NCBI GenBank assembly: GCA_031413955.1
Contig: JANOGB010000678.1
Span: 1-10,329 of the forward strand
DNA from: JABFRZ01 sp031413955
Lineage (GTDB): Bacteria > Planctomycetota > UBA1135 > GCA-002686595
Direction of reading: 5' to 3'
DNA length: 10,329 nucleotides
The position numbers and the translations under genes were made by a program. Positions 6,049 through 10,329 of this stretch are shown here, one piece after another. Every line of letters starts with the position of its first letter. The first letter of the stretch is position 1. The notes under the pieces were generated by a model, which did no database searches, was not told the origin of the DNA, and saw only the letters and a program-made list of their open reading frames with translations.

Positions 6049-7167
6049 ATGATCGCTTCGACCTCGTTTCCGCTCACGAGTCTCGCCCTCTTCGTCCTCG
6101 CGGCGCCGCGAACTGCGCAGGATTCCGTCGAGCGGGCGCGCAAGCTGTTCGTGACGAACTGCGCGACCTGCCACGGCGAACGCGGCGACGGCCAGGGCAC
6201 GACCCAGCTCGACCGCCCGGCGCGCAGCTTCATGGACGGCGGGTTCTCCTTCGGCAACACGCCCGAGGCGCTCTTTCGCACGATCTCGACCGGCATCCCG
6301 GGCACGCCGATGCCCGGGTTCGACTCGTCGCTCTCGGAGGAGGAGCGCAGGCTCGTGGCGAGCCACGTCGTGACGCTCGGGCCGCCGATCGAGGAGGTGA
6401 AAGCGGAGGACATGGTGCTCGCGGTCCATGACCGGCCACTGGTCGTGCGCGGACTCCTGCCGTCTCTCGGCGAGGGCCTGCCGACGCACCCGCGCGGGCT
6501 GCTGATCGGCGATCCCTCGGGCATCACCTTCGAGTATCGCGTGGACGACGTGCGCCTGCTCGCCTTGCGCCAGGGCGGATTCGTCGAGCGCACGGACTGG
6601 AGCGGGCGCGGCGGGACGCCGCTGAATCCCCTGGGGAAGGTCGTGCACCTCGAGGCGGGTGGGCAGCCCGAACCCATGTTCAAGCTCGCACGAGTGTCGA
6701 CTCCGCTCGTCGCGCGCCTGAGCGGGACCATCGTCGAGGGTGCGAGCGTCGTGCTCGAGTACCACCTCGTGAACGCAGGCCGGGAAGTCGCTCACGTGCG
6801 CGAGAGCCCGCACGTGCTGACAACCCAGTACGGCACGGGATTCCGGCGCGAATTCGAGGTCGTGGCGGGTCGAACACCGGTCGAACTGTCGATCCGGACA
6901 CAGCCGAGCAGCCCTGGGCAGAACCGCCATACCTCCAGCGGACCGAAGGCATTCTGGGGCGTCCACCAACCGGAGAGTGGGCCACCGGTTCTCATCGCCC
7001 TGCGCTTCGAGCAGCAGCCGGCGCAGGCGGGCCACGGCCAGGGAACGCTGGAAGTCCCCTTCCAGCTGGCCGCGGGCGCACGCTGGAAGCTCGAATTCTC
7101 CACCGTGGTTCTCACGGAATGGAGCGAAACGGTGCGACAAGCATTCGAAGCGAGCCTCGGCCGATGA
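6049..7167 (+). CDS. Exported monohaem cytochrome c with C-terminal PVC-type domain
   Basis: This 372-residue protein begins with a hydrophobic signal peptide (about residues 1-23). A class I cytochrome c domain follows: CATCH at 38-42 binds haem covalently, and Met88 in GIPGTPMPG is the probable second axial ligand, so it should carry electrons in the periplasm. Residues from about 120 to the end form a second, mainly beta-type region with a GGFVERTDWSGRGG segment (176-189). From memory this resembles the region next to haem domains in Planctomycetota and Verrucomicrobiota dehydrogenase proteins; its function is not known to me. A GGAG box lies 8 nt before the ATG. The stop overlaps the next start as ATGA, so the cytochrome and the dehydrogenase-like protein are probably made together, with the cytochrome as electron acceptor. 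The cytochrome call is secure; the C-terminal call is tentative. Confidence 0.88.
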   Translation: MIASTSFPLTSLALFVLAAPRTAQDSVERARKLFVTNCATCHGERGDGQGTTQLDRPARSFMDGGFSFGNTPEALFRTISTGIPGTPMPGFDSSLSEEERRLVASHVVTLGPPIEEVKAEDMVLAVHDRPLVVRGLLPSLGEGLPTHPRGLLIGDPSGITFEYRVDDVRLLALRQGGFVERTDWSGRGGTPLNPLGKVVHLEAGGQPEPMFKLARVSTPLVARLSGTIVEGASVVLEYHLVNAGREVAHVRESPHVLTTQYGTGFRREFEVVAGRTPVELSIRTQPSSPGQNRHTSSGPKAFWGVHQPESGPPVLIALRFEQQPAQAGHGQGTLEVPFQLAAGARWKLEFSTVVLTEWSETVRQAFEASLGR

Positions 7168-9848
7168 AGCTCAACCTGCTGGCCTACGTTCTCGCCGTCC
7201 ACGCTCAGACCGCGCAACAGGAAGCCGAATACTACTCGGTCGACTACCTCATGCCGCCCGAGGACGCGCGCGTCGAGGTCGGAGGGATGGCATTCCTGCC
7301 GGATGGGCGCCTGGTCTTGAGCACGCGCCGCGGCCAGGTGTGGATCGTCGAGAACCCGCTCGCGCAGGAGCCCGAGGACGCACGCTTCTCGCTCTTCTGT
7401 GAAGGACTGTGGGAGGGGCTAGGGCTCGCGGTCATGCCTTCGACCATGCCGGGTCACGACGCGGACATCCTCGTGCTGCAACGTCAGGAGCTCTCGCGCC
7501 TGATCGACGACGACCACGACGGCACCTGCGACCGCGTCGACACCCTGTGCGACGCCTGGGGCGTGTCCGACAACTACCACGAGTTCGGCTACGGGCTCCC
7601 GGTCGACGCGCAGGGCAACTACTACATCGCGCTCAACGTCTCGTTCTTCAGCCCGAAGTGGTGGCATGGGAAGTCGCCCGTGCCCTACCGCGGCTGGGCG
7701 CTGAAGGTCTCCCCCACCGGCAAGCTCACGCCGCTCGCCAGCGGTTTTCGCAGCCCGTGCGGGATCTCGCTCAGCCCGAAGGTCGAGCTCTTCGTCACCG
7801 ACAACCAGGGCGACTGGATGCCGGCTTCACCGATCTTCCACGTGAAGCCGGGCGGCTTCTATGGCCACCCTGCGTCGCTCGACTGGACCGACGAGTACAA
7901 GAAGACCGACACGCACGCGAGCGACACCGTTCCGCCGGCGCGCGCGGCCAGCGACCGCGCGCCGGCCGCGATCTGGCTGCCGTACAAGTGGTCGCGCTCG
8001 CCCGGCAACATGGCGTGGGACCAGACGGGCGGGAAGTTCGGACCGTTCGCGAGCCAGTTCGTGCTGGCCGAGATGACGAACGGCATGGTGCTGCGCGGCG
8101 ACATGGAGCAGGTCGACGGCGAGTACCAGGGCTGGGTCGTGCCGCTGCGCCTGCACGTCGGCTCGGCAGTGCGCGTGCTGTTCGCGAGCGACGGAACCCT
8201 CTTGTGCGGACTCACCAACCGCGGCTGGGGCGGCTATTCGCCGGCCGACGGCGTGGCGCGCGTGCGCTGGACGGGGAAGACGCCAATGGAGGTCGCGCGC
8301 GTCCGACCGGGCACGGCGCTGGGCATCGCGCAGCTCACCGTGGAATTCACGATGCCCGTGCGCCCGGATGCGGGCGCGAGCGTGCGGGTGACGCAGTACG
8401 ACTACGACTACTGGTGGGAGTATGGCTCGCCGGAACGCCACCTGACCGAGCTCCCCGCGACGCTGCGCGCGGATGCGGACGGCGACGGCCGCACGCTCGT
8501 GGTCGTCACGCCTGGCCTCCAACCCGGGCGGATGGCGCGCGTTCGCTTCACGGGCTTGAGCGCGAGCGACGGCACGCCGCTGCTCCACGACGAGTTCGCC
8601 TACACCCTGAACCAGTTCCCTGGCGCGCCGCGCACGAGCGAGCTCGTCGCCAAGCTGGTCCCGCCCCCGCCGGCGCGCGAGTCGGGCAGCGAAGGCTGGC
8701 TCTTCCTGACCTGGGGCGACGCGCTCGGGCGCTGGAACTCGAGCGGCTGGATCCTGTGCGATGCCGAGCTCGACACGGCGGATCGCGCGAAGTTCTTGAC
8801 CAAGGACGGCACCGGCGCGCTGGTCAATGTCGGTCCGTCGCCGTCCCCCTTCGTGTCCAAGGAGCAGTTCGGTGACTGCAAGATCCACCTGCAGTTCCAG
8901 CTCCCGGAGAAGGGCAACTCGGGCGTGTACGTGATGGGCCGGTACGAGGTGCAGCTCCTGGACAGCGCCGGCAAGGAAGCCGACCTCGCGATGGGCGACT
9001 GCGGCGGCATCTACCGCGGCGAGCACTGGCCCGGACGCGCGCCGGATTTCAACGCCTTCCGCGAGGCCGGGCAGTGGCACGAGCTCGACCTCGAGTTCCA
9101 GGCGCCGCGCTTCGACGCCACGGGCACGAAAACGGAGAACGCGCGCTTCCTGCGCGTGCGCATCGACGACGTGCTGCTGCACGAGAACGTCGAGGTGCCC
9201 GAGCCGACGCTGGGCGCGCTCTTCGCCGAGGAGGCCCCGTTCGGCCCGCTGATGATCCAGGGCGACCACACGCAGGTCGCGATCGGCGACGTGCGCGTGT
9301 TCCCGAAGGTGCCGAAGCTCGAGCCCGAGGGCTGGACGCCGATCTTCGATGGTTCCACGCTCGATGGCTGGCAGATCTCCGACGAGGGCAACTGGACCGT
9401 CGAGGACGGCGTCATCCTCGGCCAAGGCAAGACCAGCCACCTCTTCAGCCCGCGCGGCGACTACACGAACTTCGAGGTGCGTGGGCGCTTCAAGATCTCC
9501 GACGGCGGCAACTCGGGCTTCTACTTCCGCACGACCTTCGGCCCCGGCTGGCCGGCGGGCTACGAGGCGCAGATCAACTCGACCTTCAGCGACCCGCAGA
9601 AGACCGGCTCGCTCTACGCGCTCGTGCCGAACGGCACCACGCTCGTGCCGCCCGACACCTGGTTCGACTACCTGGTGCGCTGCGTGGACGAGCCGGGCGG
9701 AGTGCACGTCACGATCCAGGTCGACGGCGTGACCTTCGTCGACCACGTGGACGCCGAGCGCAAGCACCTGCGGGGCCACATCGCGCTCCAGCAGCACCAC
9801 GGGGGCTCGGTGATCGAGGCCAAGGACCTCTGGATCCGCGAGCTGTGA
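7164..9848 (+). CDS. Exported sorbosone-dehydrogenase-like propeller fused to two DUF1080 domains
   Basis: The ATG at 7164 overlaps the preceding stop (ATGA) and starts a signal peptide that probably ends at VHA (residue 14). The frame opens earlier, at 7119, but that start lacks a signal. Residues about 25-380 form a beta-propeller like L-sorbosone/glucose dehydrogenases, with GGMAFLPDGRLVLSTRRGQVW near 40-60, an Asp-rich possible calcium loop DDDHDGTCD (115-123), and SGFRSPCGISLSP (193-205). Residues about 385-485 are a beta-rich linker. Two DUF1080 (3-keto-disaccharide hydrolase, PF06439) domains follow: about 510-713 with KGNSGVYV and YEVQLLD (594-600), and about 722-894 with FDGSTLDGW (728-736), GGNSGFYF and YEAQINS (800-806). 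Predicted role: oxidation of a sugar or glycoside with electrons passed to the upstream cytochrome, then action on the keto product. The propeller could instead be a non-catalytic binding domain. There is no CxxCH in this protein. Confidence 0.87.
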   Translation: MKLNLLAYVLAVHAQTAQQEAEYYSVDYLMPPEDARVEVGGMAFLPDGRLVLSTRRGQVWIVENPLAQEPEDARFSLFCEGLWEGLGLAVMPSTMPGHDADILVLQRQELSRLIDDDHDGTCDRVDTLCDAWGVSDNYHEFGYGLPVDAQGNYYIALNVSFFSPKWWHGKSPVPYRGWALKVSPTGKLTPLASGFRSPCGISLSPKVELFVTDNQGDWMPASPIFHVKPGGFYGHPASLDWTDEYKKTDTHASDTVPPARAASDRAPAAIWLPYKWSRSPGNMAWDQTGGKFGPFASQFVLAEMTNGMVLRGDMEQVDGEYQGWVVPLRLHVGSAVRVLFASDGTLLCGLTNRGWGGYSPADGVARVRWTGKTPMEVARVRPGTALGIAQLTVEFTMPVRPDAGASVRVTQYDYDYWWEYGSPERHLTELPATLRADADGDGRTLVVVTPGLQPGRMARVRFTGLSASDGTPLLHDEFAYTLNQFPGAPRTSELVAKLVPPPPARESGSEGWLFLTWGDALGRWNSSGWILCDAELDTADRAKFLTKDGTGALVNVGPSPSPFVSKEQFGDCKIHLQFQLPEKGNSGVYVMGRYEVQLLDSAGKEADLAMGDCGGIYRGEHWPGRAPDFNAFREAGQWHELDLEFQAPRFDATGTKTENARFLRVRIDDVLLHENVEVPEPTLGALFAEEAPFGPLMIQGDHTQVAIGDVRVFPKVPKLEPEGWTPIFDGSTLDGWQISDEGNWTVEDGVILGQGKTSHLFSPRGDYTNFEVRGRFKISDGGNSGFYFRTTFGPGWPAGYEAQINSTFSDPQKTGSLYALVPNGTTLVPPDTWFDYLVRCVDEPGGVHVTIQVDGVTFVDHVDAERKHLRGHIALQQHHGGSVIEAKDLWIREL

Positions 9849-9912
9849 CGAGGACGATCGGAGTGGCCCGCCGGAGGACGGAACGGCGAACCACCCCGAC
9901 GAAGGATCCCGA
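9849..9912. other. Convergent intergenic gap, no clear terminator
   Basis: These 64 bp lie between two stop codons of convergent genes. A 6-bp inverted match exists between 9856-9861 and 9909-9914, the latter reaching into the stop codon of the minus-strand gene, but the loop is long and no T-tract follows on either strand. I see no convincing intrinsic terminator. Confidence 0.5.
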
Positions 9913-10329
9913 TCAGCGCACCAGGAGCGGCGCGTTGACGCTGATGAAGTCGACCTTCTGCTCGATGTCGGTGCCGTTCGCGCCGCTCGCCGTGAGCGTC
10001 ACGGTGTAGACACCGGGCGCCGTGTAGGTGTGCTGCGCGCGGCCGTTGCCCTGGGCGATCGAGCCCGTGCCACCGTCGCCGAAATCGAAGGTCCCGGTCA
10101 GGGCCTGGCCCGAGACGTTGAAGGCGCGAAAACGCACGGTCAGAGGCGCCGCACCCGTCGTCGGGGTTGCAGTGAAGTCGACGTCCAGCGCGCCGGGCTG
10201 GTTGGCGATGATGAGGTCCAGCTTGCTGAGCGAGTTCGAGCCGCCGGGACCGGTCACGGTGAGCGTGACGGTGAAGACGCCGCTCGTGGTGTAGCTGTGG
10301 AGCGGGCTCGGGAGCGTCGAGGTGCTGCC
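9913..10329 (-). CDS. PKD-repeat surface or secreted protein, C-terminal fragment
   Basis: Only the last 138 codons are inside the window; the gene enters at 10329 and stops at 9913. The visible part starts with the end of one PKD repeat (LHSYTTSGVFTVTLTVTG), then a linker, then a complete PKD domain: LDVDFTATPTTGAAPLTVRF, the signature FDFGDGG (visible residues 81-87), and HTYTAPGVYTVTLT (100-113). PKD domains are beta-sandwich modules of extracellular proteins, used for adhesion, spacing or carbohydrate binding. An in-frame GTG at 10257 could be mistaken for a start, but the PKD pattern continues upstream of it. The C-terminus (VNAPLLVR) carries no visible anchor or sorting signal. Convergent with the preceding gene, so not in its operon. 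The N-terminal function is unknown. Confidence 0.82.
   Translation of the reverse strand, partial: GSTSTLPSPLHSYTTSGVFTVTLTVTGPGGSNSLSKLDLIIANQPGALDVDFTATPTTGAAPLTVRFRAFNVSGQALTGTFDFGDGGTGSIAQGNGRAQHTYTAPGVYTVTLTASGANGTDIEQKVDFISVNAPLLVR

Noticed and set aside
4416..6731. A 771-residue version of the first sulfatase-like gene
   Set aside because: The extra 264 residues run antisense through the cytochrome gene and the promoter region and would bury the signal peptide and lipobox that begin at 5939.
7827..9800. A 657-residue minus-strand open frame under the propeller/DUF1080 gene
   Set aside because: It is the antisense shadow of a gene with signal peptide and recognisable domains, and has no signal, motif or start context of its own.
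9849..9912. A bidirectional terminator between the convergent genes
   Set aside because: The only inverted match is 6 bp with a long loop and no T-tract.
1..10329. CRISPR array, tRNA, rRNA, insertion sequence or attachment site
   Set aside because: No regularly spaced short repeats, no cloverleaf-like segment, no transposase or integrase motif, and nearly all bases are accounted for by coding genes.

Overview
The window is high-GC DNA that appears to come from a Planctomycetota-like bacterium. This is inferred from family content: lipoprotein sulfatase-fold enzymes in tandem, a cytochrome c paired with a sorbosone-dehydrogenase-type propeller, DUF1080 (3-keto-disaccharide hydrolase) domains and a PKD-repeat surface protein. 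Verrucomicrobiota or another lineage with the same secretome style cannot be excluded. It holds six complete genes and one partial gene, and no gene-free stretch longer than about 110 bases.

Minus strand, 44-5939: a four-gene operon transcribed from 5939 towards 44. All four genes encode secreted proteins of the sulfatase (PF00884) branch of the alkaline phosphatase superfamily, and all are probably lipoproteins. They fall into two subtypes in strict alternation (B-A-B-A in transcription order), with matching 3-nt gaps inside each pair and an 11-nt overlap between pairs. This is best explained by tandem duplication of a two-gene module. In every copy the formylglycine position of a true sulfatase is Thr and the following motif Arg is His, so these are probably not ordinary FGly sulfatases. 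A Thr-nucleophile phosphatase, phosphodiesterase or transferase is the leading alternative. A GC-rich hairpin just after the last gene is a candidate terminator.

Positions 5940-6048: a 109-bp divergent intergenic region with a possible -10 element for the minus-strand operon, a 15-bp tandem direct repeat and a good ribosome binding site for the plus-strand operon.

Plus strand, 6049-9848: two genes joined by a 4-nt ATGA overlap. The first encodes an exported monohaem cytochrome c with a long C-terminal domain. The second encodes an exported 894-residue protein made of a dehydrogenase-like beta-propeller, a beta-rich linker and two tandem DUF1080 domains. Together they look like a periplasmic oxidation module that passes electrons to a cytochrome and acts on the oxidised (3-keto) sugar. 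The divergent lipoprotein hydrolases may remove ester groups from the same substrate; that link is inference.

Minus strand, 9913-10329: the C-terminal end of a PKD-repeat protein, convergent with the propeller/DUF1080 gene and cut by the window edge.
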